From Pogona vitticeps (lineage: Eukaryota; Chordata; Lepidosauria; Squamata; Agamidae), in contig NC_135787.1 of NCBI RefSeq assembly GCF_051106095.1, forward strand, positions 155,628,001 to 155,692,000: a DNA stretch of 64,000 bases, given 5' to 3'. A program made the translations under genes and the position numbers. Of this stretch, positions 59,401-64,000 are shown in pieces; position 1 is the stretch's first letter; the number at the start of each line of letters is the position of its first letter. The notes under the pieces are model-generated. The model made no database searches. It was not told where the DNA came from and was given only the letters and a program-made list of their open reading frames with translations.

Positions 59401-61576
59401 AATTAAACTAGTGGGCCTGGTATATGCTTGAGGCTAATAAAAATATAAATTATGCATACAAATATGGAAAGTTTAATTGCTCTTCCAAAGAAATCATTTT
59501 TTCTGTATAGGTTCAGTTATTTCTGTTCTGGAATGTATTTGATCATATTTTATTAATTCATACATTTTGAGAGAATTATTTGCTCTAGAAACAACCATGG
59601 CTCTGATGCGAGGATGGACCTTCAGATATTTCTGAACTGAAGACTCCACCCTCTCTTCCTGTTAGCCATGCTGGCTAGAGTTCATTGTCCCGTAAGGAGT
59701 GGGATAAACAGAGGTGGGTGGGATTATTTCTTCATTAGGTGTTGTTGTTTTTTAAGATCTATACACTCCAATTTAATATTTTGATTTTTCCACAGAACAT
59801 ATGAGAGTTGTTGATGTTTACCTGTTTCTATTTGATGACTTGCTTTTAATTACAAAACCTAACCGGCTGAAAAAGGTATGAAATGCAGCATGATCAACTG
59901 CAGTCGTGTGTTCATGTTTTTGAAGTTGTGGAAATATTTGGAAGTAATTTTTTAAAAAGTTAAAATGGTGGAGAAAGACTTGTGCATTTTTGGTATAAGT
60001 AAATATGTAAATAGTGAAAAAAAATTGGTGAACATAACTTAAAAATTATAACATATTCTCTTGGAATGGTGGCACAATCTGATAATATTTGAAGAAAATT
60101 ATCCAACAACAGGATCCTGAGATATGGGTGGCAGTTTCCAGAATGCAGAGTGACATTACAAAACAAAACAAATAGCAGCCCTGGTGCTTTGGACATCCAT
60201 CATGAGTCACGTAGAGTTGCCAGGTCTCTAAGCAGTGTCTGGAGAATCAGGGAATGGCTGTGTTTCTCCAGGCCAGAAGGACTTGCCTCTGGACTCAGAT
60301 CCTATCTGAGGGAATCTGAGCGATGCTGCTGACCTGGCATCACTTCCAGTTAGTAAAGCAATAAACGGACAGGTGACAAATTGACAACAGATGCACAGTT
60401 GTGGTAGGGAGGGGAACAGGGTGAAAAGCAGGCAGTAATGCTTGATGTAGCTTGAAAACATCCCTAATATTCATAGAAAGAATAGGTAAATCAACAGAAA
60501 AGCAGATGGACTGAAGTCATCAGGGGTCACAAAATACCTGAAAAACCTCTGGACCTCTTAAGATTTTTCAGGCATGGAGTGTGAAGAAAAAAAACAATTT
60601 AAAGAATCCGTGAAAGCCAGCCATTTCTTCTTTTGGGGTTGAAATCAGCTTCCCAAGGCAGAGAAGGCATTCTACGATGCAGCAGGTTTTACAAAGAATG
60701 CCTGTTATGTGTTTGTATCACCAGTGTTGTTTATGATGTGCCGTAAATTTGGCATATTTTGCTTATAATCTTCTATTTTGTAGTGCATTCTTGGTGGGAC
60801 AAAGGGTCATAAATATATAAAATTGCAAAACATGTAGAGGCTCAACTCTGCCCCTCACAATTACTGAAATGTAGATAAAGGGCTAGTGGACTGGAGACGA
60901 TGGACTTTCTGCTCAATTCTTGACTCCACAGGTTAGCCAGAAATGGCTTTACAGTCTGTGAAACTGCTCAAACTTAAAAAAAAAAAAAACAAGCACAGAA
61001 GTAGGCTTGGTGTGATGGCAGCTATCTATATTTTGCATCCTAGACAATCTCTATGGTATATTTTGAAAACAGTGCTAATTGTAACACAATCAAGCAAAGC
61101 CAATTGATTCAACTCTTTCAATCTGTTTCCCAAGGACCTCTAGATAAAGTGCAATCTTTCAGTTTCAGCTATGAAATGAAGGTATCAAACATGGCAACCA
61201 TTTAATAAATGTAAGAACTTTCTGTCACATGAAGCTAGCACAGTGGCAGAAAAACAGGAGTATTAACTGTGAATCAGTTTCAGTAGACCTATATGTACTT
61301 CACAAGCTGCAGGTGAAACATTTAGCACGGAAAACACTAAGCCAATTTTCATTCAGAATAAATATACAGGCAATATAAGGTTTCAGGCAATATATGGTTC
61401 CTCCATTTTATTCCAGAAATCTGGAAGTTCTGACCTGAGTTTAAACCCGGCCTGCCCTTTCTTCTCTATGGAGTTGCAATCTCTGCTTGAGGACAGCAGC
61501 TACTGCACAGTGCTTGACCAGCCTATTCCACTGGACAGGTTGACAATAAGAAATATTGATTCATTCCATATAACAG
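33561..61576 (+). CDS. PLEKHG7: PLEKHG7, RhoGEF with DH and PH domains; 14 coding exons, 3' end outside window
   Basis: A predicted guanine-nucleotide exchange factor for Rho-family GTPases. The exons join in phase through consensus GT-AG sites to give 681 codons and one base. Residues 1-221 are a Ser/Thr-rich, probably disordered region. Residues 238-265 hold HSSVVVSLPGFEMFPGDLL, a motif I associate with the PLEKHG5/7 group. The DH domain runs from about 345 to 540. Its conserved segment 3 is PLHKLTRYPLLLKNI, where Q-R of the usual form is H-K. EGKVKWLDNFQKF follows, and the PH domain starts near 590 with DVYLFLFDDLLLITK. The sequence agrees closely with what I remember of human PLEKHG7 from the DH domain onward. 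The remaining PH exon or exons were not found before 64000. In human the gene lies between BTG1/CLLU1 and EEA1. The start ATG at 33561 is the first in the long exon with no upstream in-frame coding; 5' UTR exons are unknown. Confidence 0.92.
34712..34970 (-). repeat. CR1-like LINE remnant in PLEKHG7 intron 1
   Basis: TAGAAGAGATCC, GGCCATCCAAGCTCTGTTTA, AAAACCTCCAATG and CAGCAGAAACAAGCTTGCTCC follow one another as in the reptilian CR1 3' region. Confidence 0.55.
35767..35792 (+). CDS. PLEKHG7: PLEKHG7 exon 2 (26-bp micro-exon)
   Basis: ESDLHNAI plus two bases. Acceptor TTTCTTCCAG, donor GTATGT. Its length is exactly what joins exon 1 (phase 0) to exon 3 in frame. Confidence 0.7.
35800..38030. 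other. PLEKHG7 intron 2
   Basis: Mostly unique AT-rich sequence. 36090-36180 has a TCCCAGAATGCC / GGATTCTGGGAA pair typical of small lizard repeats. 36380-36430 may be a short repeat remnant. No other gene seen. Confidence 0.35.
38040..38235 (+). repeat. tRNA-derived SINE (squamate type)
   Basis: GCTAGCATGGTGTTGTAGTT head, then GAAACTCATTGGGTGATCTT, GGGCCAATTGTTCTCTCTCT and GGAGTGTTGTGAGGACCAAA. Same family as 30236. Confidence 0.6.
38489..38625 (+). CDS. PLEKHG7: PLEKHG7 exon 3
   Basis: Encodes QYRSTERRHSSVVV, then SLPGFEMFPGDLLIPDSA and KFLYHSASLQSS, a conserved N-terminal segment. Acceptor TTTCTTTGCAG, donor GTCAGA (weaker than consensus). Ends in phase 1. Confidence 0.85.
39718..39758 (+). 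CDS. PLEKHG7: PLEKHG7 exon 4 (41-bp exon)
   Basis: Encodes ESKKPWWPFAKKGM. Acceptor TTCGTTAG, donor GTGAGT. Completes the split Glu codon and ends in phase 0. Confidence 0.82.
39920..40323 (+). mobile_element. solo LTR in PLEKHG7 intron 4 (fossil)
   Basis: A 404-bp stretch beginning TGTTACA and ending TTACA, flanked on both sides by the 5-bp duplication GGGAG (39915-39919 and 40324-40328). It has a TATA-like GGATATATAGG near 40019 and a poly(A) signal (CAATAAA) near 40181, in the order expected of an LTR read on the plus strand. No internal region is present, so it is a solo LTR left by recombination. ERV or Ty3/gypsy cannot be decided. The identical duplication suggests moderate or young age. 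Confidence 0.8.
40383..40484 (+). CDS. PLEKHG7: PLEKHG7 exon 5
   Basis: Encodes GKDKQKQISDLENYLSTV and then KCSDYEFYNVK, leading into the DH domain. Acceptor TTTAAACAG, donor GTAAAG. 34 codons, phase 0. Confidence 0.85.
40785..41740 (-). mobile_element. L2/CR1-clade LINE 3' part, with nested SINE
   Basis: Minus strand at 41720-41355 encodes the usual C-terminus of L2/CR1-type ORF2: LHWLSVHFHTSFKVMVLAYK, then NQAFSVFAPQLWNNLPPEI and FKGLLKTWLF. It has an in-frame stop near 41565. The 3' UTR (41180-41355) continues left of the inserted SINE to a TTTATTTATTT-like tail near 40790-40815. Confidence 0.7.
40827..41180 (+). mobile_element. Sauria-type SINE, full length
   Basis: tRNA-related head GTGGCGCTGCGGGTTAAACC, body CTCCCGCCAACCTAGTGGTT and AAATGCGAGTAGATAAATAG, and tail AGAGTCGAACACAAATGGAC ending in CCTTTACCTTTACC. 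The 3' part resembles BovB, its presumed partner. Flanked by GTCCATCT (40819-40826) and GCCCATCT (41181-41188), a target-site duplication with one mismatch, inside an L2/CR1-like LINE. Confidence 0.85.
41798..41944 (+). CDS. PLEKHG7: PLEKHG7 exon 6 (start of DH domain)
   Basis: 49 codons: DKTWLEIMEMHQLQ through NEAVWELFTTECTYFLDHL to LVLKM, the first DH helix. Open only over its own length, so easily missed. Donor GTATGT; acceptor CTGGTAG has a poor pyrimidine tract. Confidence 0.87.
42258..42435 (+). repeat. tRNA-derived SINE, old copy
   Basis: Matches the younger copy at 58283 in GTACAGCAGTTAAAATG, GGTTGACTCAGCC, ATCCTTCCAAGAC and the terminal GGGGTGGTATACAA. Confidence 0.55.
42518..44777 (-). 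mobile_element. BovB LINE, 2.26 kb, 5' truncated (minus strand)
   Basis: Flanked by a perfect 13-bp duplication TATTTTGAGGATT (42505-42517 and 44778-44790). On the minus strand 43164-42529 is one open frame of 211 codons for the C-terminal half, with MITADDDSSPEIKRRLLL, YGSESWTIKKADRRRIDAFE and KRRMGQQRTRWLDSVIEATN. The reverse transcriptase and endonuclease parts further 5' are broken, and the 5' end stops inside the endonuclease at GDWNAKVGS. In PLEKHG7 intron 6, antisense. Confidence 0.92.
45001..45116. mobile_element. hAT-type MITE
   Basis: Inverted ends around CACCTAGGTGTTCTTGGACT and, in reverse complement, CACCCAGGTGTTCTTGGACT, flanked by the perfect 8-bp duplication TTTAGAAC (44993-45000 and 45117-45124), as for hAT elements. 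Lies about 110 bp upstream of PLEKHG7 exon 7. Confidence 0.75.
45231..45326 (+). CDS. PLEKHG7: PLEKHG7 exon 7 (DH)
   Basis: 32 codons: IFMDTLQNLQSK, LLQDVDSGLLFANLEELNQ. Acceptor TTTTTTCAAAG, donor GTGACA. Phase 0. Confidence 0.9.
45430..45615 (+). repeat. 5S rRNA-derived SINE
   Basis: CATACTACCCTGAAAATG, GATATTAGAAACTAAGCAGGG, then GGTTCCTGTTTGGAAGGATG and CTACCAGGGAATG follow the order of the 3' half of 5S rRNA (GGAAGCTAAGCAGGG..GGTTAGTACTTGGATGGGAG..GGGAATACC). A non-5S tail ending TATAAGGCAGCTTCCTATG follows. Diverged, so a SINE and not a functional 5S gene. Confidence 0.7.
45660..45890. repeat. repeated GGAGTAGGCCCATTGAATT-type unit
   Basis: Related words occur at least three times here (GGAGTAGGCCCATTGAAT, GGAGTAGCCCACTTGAATC, and inverted ATTCAATGGGCCTACTC), forming overlapping inverted repeats just before PLEKHG7 exon 8. 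Family unknown. Confidence 0.5.
45940..46035 (+). CDS. PLEKHG7: PLEKHG7 exon 8 (DH)
   Basis: 32 codons: ISLNFVTIFFSAIKNHLEK, SSSSIDLIAVLTE. Acceptor CTTTCTAG, donor GTAAAA. Phase 0. Confidence 0.88.
46708..47122 (+). mobile_element. BovB LINE 3' fragment
   Basis: Encodes RIDAFELWCWRRLFRVPWT then GQILKLRLQYFGHFMRRED and ends in CACGAAGAGTCGGACAGGAC. Flanked by AGATACCCATT (46697-46707) and AGATACCTATT (47123-47133). In PLEKHG7 intron 8, sense. Confidence 0.88.
47420..47477 (+). repeat. (CT)n and T-run abutting the exon 9 acceptor
   Basis: About 20 CT units and a 16-base T run end ten bases before the AG of PLEKHG7 exon 9, so the microsatellite acts as the polypyrimidine tract by position. 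Confidence 0.85.
47488..47601 (+). CDS. PLEKHG7: PLEKHG7 exon 9 (DH)
   Basis: 38 codons: YFEGNMSQSHQVYCLNYTSA then FYLEKLKKREDFGTYLK. Acceptor CTTGCAG directly after a long CT/T tract; donor GTAATG. Phase 0. Confidence 0.92.
48100..48545. other. PLEKHG7 intron 9, C-rich segment
   Basis: A C-run at 48118-48130 and partly inverted CAGGAAGTGCTGGG/CCCAGGAAGCACT-like words (48245-48265, 48365-48380) suggest a further small foldback repeat, which I could not delimit. Confidence 0.3.
48554..49077. mobile_element. TA-flanked MITE with duplicated 3' end (Tc1/mariner-Tigger-like)
   Basis: Starts CAGTGGGGTCTCTACTTAAG and ends with its exact reverse complement, flanked by TA on both sides. An internal end (GAGGTTCCACTG, to 48933, then TA) closes a complete 380-bp unit. 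A second partial copy of the 3' end follows at 48936-49077. Confidence 0.75.
49080..51015. other. PLEKHG7 intron 9, right part
   Basis: Unique-looking, with a short CA tract at 49920-49934. No exon or well-defined repeat seen. Confidence 0.35.
51021..51192 (+). CDS. PLEKHG7: PLEKHG7 exon 10 (DH conserved segment 3)
   Basis: Encodes WCEQKEQCKRLHLSELLVA, PLHKLTRYPLLLKNIWKH and KEKVEKSI plus one base. This is the most conserved RhoGEF helix, which contacts the GTPase. Acceptor ATTCAACAG, donor GTGAGT. Confidence 0.94.
51428..51662 (-). mobile_element. Sauria-type SINE, truncated (minus strand)
   Basis: Reverse complement of the 3' two thirds of the SINE at 40827, from CACCAACCTAGCGGTTCGAA to the AACCTTTACTTTTACC tail. 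The tRNA-like head is missing. Confidence 0.82.
51976..52091 (+). CDS. PLEKHG7: PLEKHG7 exon 11 (DH end and linker)
   Basis: Completes Arg, then NLEGKVKWLDNFQKFKQLQE, IIIWPSLWDQDKRFFLPE. Acceptor TTTCTTTCAG, donor GTAAGT. Ends phase 0. Confidence 0.92.
52105..52290 (+). repeat. tRNA-derived SINE, degenerate
   Basis: GTATGGTGTGGTGAATAAAG, GACCTGGCTTTGAAGCCC, GAAACTCATTGCGGGG and the tail CTTGAAAGCCCTGTTACTG then TGTCAGTTTTGACTTGATAG. In PLEKHG7 intron 11. Confidence 0.55.
52300..53530. other. PLEKHG7 intron 11, right part
   Basis: (AAAT)n tail at about 52505-52533 after a TAGATAGGCAGGATATAAAT-like LINE end; otherwise no recognised feature. Confidence 0.35.
53537..53560 (+). repeat. (CT)n tract before the exon 12 acceptor
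   Basis: A short CT microsatellite and CCCTTTT lie immediately upstream of CATCACAAG at PLEKHG7 exon 12, forming its polypyrimidine tract. Confidence 0.8.
53571..53664 (+). CDS. PLEKHG7: PLEKHG7 exon 12 (PH start)
   Basis: GLKNTIRDNPSENILSPTKR, SLVHEGRLTLA plus one base, covering the first PH strand. Acceptor CATCACAAG follows a CT tract; donor GTAAAG. Phase 1. Confidence 0.88.
54177..56921 (+). mobile_element. RTE-like APE-type LINE, young 5'-truncated copy with intact ORF
   Basis: A 2745-bp insertion in PLEKHG7 intron 12, same strand, flanked by the perfect 14-bp duplication TATTCTGCATTTTC (54163-54176, 56922-56935). One frame stays open across it to a stop at 56892-56894; an in-frame ATG in host sequence at 54093 extends it to 933 codons by chance. 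Counting from there: residues 30-125 are the C-terminal half of an AP endonuclease (RVGADHNSW, then DCDTDHSLV). Residues 355-640 are reverse transcriptase (SGKAPGKDNIPAEVLK, GFRANRSTTDM, AFIDLTKAFD, RSGVKQGCVLAPTLFG, FADDAA). Residues 790-930 hold RPRGRPQLRYKDVCKRDLKA and a C-x2-C-x12-H-x3-C zinc finger. The 5' end is cut inside the endonuclease, so the copy cannot be autonomous. No poly(A) tail; it ends GATGCCTAAC. The clade is my inference. Confidence 0.9.
56940..58280. other. PLEKHG7 intron 12, after the LINE
   Basis: AT-rich, no exon or clear repeat seen. Confidence 0.35.
58283..58535 (+). mobile_element. tRNA-derived SINE, young-looking copy
   Basis: Head CCTCATGGCGCAGTGGTTAA with an A-box-like start, B box GGGGTTCAAATCCC, body GCTCAAGGTTGACTCAGCC and a 3' end AAACCGCCCGGAGAGTGCTT, GGGGCGGTATATAAG, then seven AAAT units. 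Better preserved than the copy at 42258. Probably a Squam1-like family, but I cannot confirm the name. Confidence 0.75.
58540..59790. other. PLEKHG7 intron 12, right end
   Basis: A 140-codon open frame at 58799-59221 has no recognisable domain, is not bordered by splice sites in register with PLEKHG7, and is best taken as chance. Confidence 0.35.
59796..59875 (+). CDS. PLEKHG7: PLEKHG7 exon 13 (PH)
   Basis: 27 codons: EHMRVVDVYLFLFDDLLLIT, KPNRLKK, the hydrophobic PH core strands. Acceptor TTTTTCCACAG, donor GTATGA. The preceding intron is 6.1 kb because of the LINE at 54177-56921. Confidence 0.9.
59880..61410. other. PLEKHG7 intron 13
   Basis: 60212-60341 is bounded by GTTGCCAGGTCTCT and GACCTGGCAT, an inverted pair that may mark a small repeat. 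Otherwise unremarkable. Confidence 0.3.
61417..61576 (+). CDS. PLEKHG7: PLEKHG7 exon 14 (PH), last exon in window
   Basis: KSGSSDLSLNPACPFFSMEL, QSLLEDSSYCTVLDQPIPLD, RLTIRNIDSFHIT plus one base. Acceptor TTTATTCCAG, donor GTGTGT. The next exon (expected to finish the PH domain) is not seen before 64000. Confidence 0.9.
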
Positions 61577-61939
61577 GTGTGTGAAATATATTTTTATAAG
61601 GCTTTATTTAAAATGTTCAAAGTATTATGCAGTAGTCTGGCAAATAGATAGCGACAGATATTTCATATACCAATCTAAATACCCTCCTTTTAACGTTGAG
61701 AGGATTTATACTACATCATTATCAGTCTGATTTGGCTCCATCTTATAAATTCCTGGGATCTGTGGTTTGCTAAAGTACCTGAAATTCTTTCTCAGATTCA
61801 CCCTCCTGAACTACAGGACTAGAGATCTGCCTCAAAAAAACCTACAAATTCCAGGATTCCAAAGGATGGAGACATGGCAGTTAGCAGTATTAAAATGCTT
61901 TAATAGTGTTGTTTAGATGGACTCGTATTTAGAAAATAA

Positions 61940-62163
61940 AGGCCAGAATCCTATTAGTTACATCTAGTAGTGTAACTCCATTGGTTTTTATCAGCTAATT
62001 AATTAATTAAGGTTAAAAAGTTGGTTTACACATTTCCTATTGCAGGCCAGTTGTGTGACTCACTGTGAGACAGAAAATGTTGACATGCAACGTGCAATTC
62101 AGAGTGAAAACATATGAGTGGAAACAGAGTTACATCAACATAAACATCCAATAGGATTTTGGG
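61940..62163. mobile_element. foldback MITE, copy B
   Basis: Ends CCAGAATCCTATTAGTTAC and, in reverse complement, CCAAAATCCTATTGGATG. Shares its terminal words with copies A (28086) and C (63460). Confidence 0.5.
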
Positions 62164-62169
62164 CACAAT

Positions 62170-63455
62170 AAATAAACAGCAGGGGCAGACATGTTGGTCA
62201 GAAGGAAAATCTCAAAATTCATGATATAATTCCTGTATTGTGCCAACCTAAAGGTACACAAATGCAGGCATTTATCATCATCTTCTATTAGGCATAAAGA
62301 TTTGATAATGTCCTGATATGAAATGAAAGAGGAAGGTTGTGCAGACATTCAAATGAAACTCTAGCATCTGGATATATAACTGTTTTAGGTTTTACCTGGA
62401 TTGACCTAATAATACTGAACACAAGAAAGGCTGGAAAGGTTGATTCTCCATTTTCAAAATATAAAATACTGTATAGCTGTAAACCTAGAACCACCATTAG
62501 GCACATCTAATCCTTTAGAATAGAAAAAAACTTAGATTGTCACTGGCCATTAATAATGCTGGATATGGTTTTAGATTCTGGGGTGGGATTTTTAAAAATA
62601 TCAGTAGAAACCAAAGTGGATAGTTTCATCTACTGGAATCGTTTGTTTGCTCAGACCTGCCTCTCTGTCCATCACTACTGTCATATTCAAGTAACTTCAT
62701 GACAAATAATTCTCATGTTGCCTGTTCTCCCCACACATCAAGGAACTTTGGTATCTTTTGCTCTGTTCCATTGCCAGGCTCAGGATAACACAGATACCAG
62801 AGTTGGAGGTAGTATGTCACAGGTACTGTTGCCCATAGAGGTCTTCAATACCTGACTGATCAGAAACCTGATGAGAGGTCTCTGAAAGGAGAGCTGAGTA
62901 TACAGCACAAGAAGTTATGTCTCTTATCAAAGTATCACCAACTCATTAAAATGATTTTCTGTCTCCACCCTGTATGACATAGTGGTGGGAAGAATGCATG
63001 TTATTTTTGCAAGCAGTGTTTTATAAGCCTCTGCGTAGCTATTGTAATTCCCACCTTGATGTCAAAACAGAGCCAACAAAGTATTGCTGATCTTATATCA
63101 TAGTGGTGACAACTAGAGAGGAGAAGATCCGAGTTAAATTATGCACAAAATGTTGCATTTTTATTTGTGGAACTTGGGAGATCTTCAGCAGGTTCAAAAC
63201 TCATACCCGGTCTTTAATATTCTCTTCTTGCTCCTCACAAATTATTAAATTCCATAGACATTTTTACAATCTTGGCAATCAGATCCTTGACATTTAGAAA
63301 TTGGATAAAGTTATTTTTAGTGTCTATTTAATTTTTAAACGCAAGCTATGCTTCTTCCATGAAGTTACATAATCCATTCAAAATTATGTAGAACTGGAAA
63401 AAAAAGGACTTGAACCCCCATACACCACTAAAACATTAATAGACCTCAGGATATA
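62170..63455. other. PLEKHG7 intron 14, no further exon
   Basis: I searched for the expected next PH exon (a GLRNAF..IQHE-like segment) and did not find it, so PLEKHG7 continues past the window end. Confidence 0.5.
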
Positions 63456-63459
63456 TCGG

Positions 63460-63880
63460 TCAGAACCTTGTTCTGCAACTGTATGCTGCACAACTGTGAC
63501 AATGTCATTAGCTGCAGCCTTGGGGGGGGGGGAGGAATTAAAAGCTTCCTATTCACCACTCCCAGGTTCTGGGGATCTTTAGGGATCCCTTTCACACTGG
63601 GAAAGCCTTTGGGAGTCACAAAACATGGAAGTCTTTAATGCCCAGTACCAGTAATTTTTGGACATTAAGAGCTCCCTTCCGCATTTCATGAATCCCAAAG
63701 GCTTCCCCAGGATAAAAAAGGATCCCTAGGGATCTCCAGAACCTGGGCAAGGAACAGGAGGTTTTTAATTCCTCCCAGTCACCATTTAATTTTAAATGGG
63801 AAGTTTTAATTCCTCCATCACAATTGATGACATAATCATAGCTGAGTGTGGTAAAGTTGCGCAACAGGATTCTGGCCATT
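63460..63880. mobile_element. foldback MITE, copy C
   Basis: Arms of about 75 bases pair: CCCAGGTTCTGGGGATC and CTAGGGATCC and GAAAGCCTTTGGGA on the left against the matching reverse complements at 63688-63745. The outer right end is GTTGCGCAACAGGATTCTGG. Related to copies A and B. Confidence 0.6.
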
Positions 63881-64000
63881 GTCTTGTAACATTGTTTTTA
63901 TATGGAGAAAGTTATCTTATTAAAAAAAATGATCACCCAGAATAATGTTTGGAAATGAGCTTTTACATTTTTGACCAAGATAATGCATTATTAAGATGCA

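Noticed and set aside
1-64000. CRISPR array, operon or other prokaryotic system
   Set aside because: Spliced genes, SINEs, LINEs and microsatellites show vertebrate nuclear DNA; no regularly spaced repeats are seen.

Overview
This is vertebrate nuclear DNA, almost certainly from a squamate reptile and most likely a lizard with a functional parietal (third) eye. Three observations support this. It carries an intact four-exon parietopsin gene, an opsin of parietal-eye photoreceptors that from general knowledge is missing in mammals, birds, snakes and geckos. It has many BovB (RTE-type) LINE copies together with Sauria-type SINEs whose 3' tail resembles BovB. It also has Penelope, CR1/L2-like, 5S-derived and foldback-MITE repeats typical of squamate genomes. 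Species cannot be fixed from the sequence alone.

Layout. 1-17.4 kb: no supportable protein gene; mostly unique AT-rich sequence with a Penelope inverted pair (2.3-3.15 kb) carrying hammerhead-ribozyme-like cores, BovB pieces (3.25-3.65 and 5.0-5.57 kb), a small MITE (6.2 kb), 3' fragments of an RTE-like LINE (8.3 and 13.0 kb) and two sharp hairpins. 17.4-25.7 kb: parietopsin on the minus strand (coding 25643 to 17602, 347 aa), with a nearly full-length 3.1-kb BovB antisense in its last intron. 25.7-33.5 kb: divergent intergenic region with repeats and candidate photoreceptor regulatory motifs just upstream of the opsin. 33.5-64.0 kb: PLEKHG7 (RhoGEF with DH and PH domains) on the plus strand. 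Fourteen coding exons, all in phase with consensus splice sites, give 681 codons; the 3' end, including the rest of the PH domain, lies beyond the window. Its introns hold a solo LTR, a Sauria SINE nested in an L2/CR1-like LINE, a 2.26-kb BovB, a 5S-derived SINE, hAT and TA-flanked MITEs, and a strikingly intact RTE-like LINE with an uninterrupted ORF of about 900 codons and a perfect 14-bp target-site duplication.

The two host genes are arranged head to head about 7.9 kb apart between start codons and have no obvious shared pathway. Parietopsin is a G-protein-coupled photopigment and PLEKHG7 a predicted Rho guanine-nucleotide exchange factor. No wholly new gene system is evident. The most notable items are the intact parietopsin with its Gln113/Glu181 counterion signature, the Penelope ribozyme cores in a head-to-head pair, and the young RTE-like LINE whose 3' tail is shared with an otherwise different repeat at 13.0 kb.
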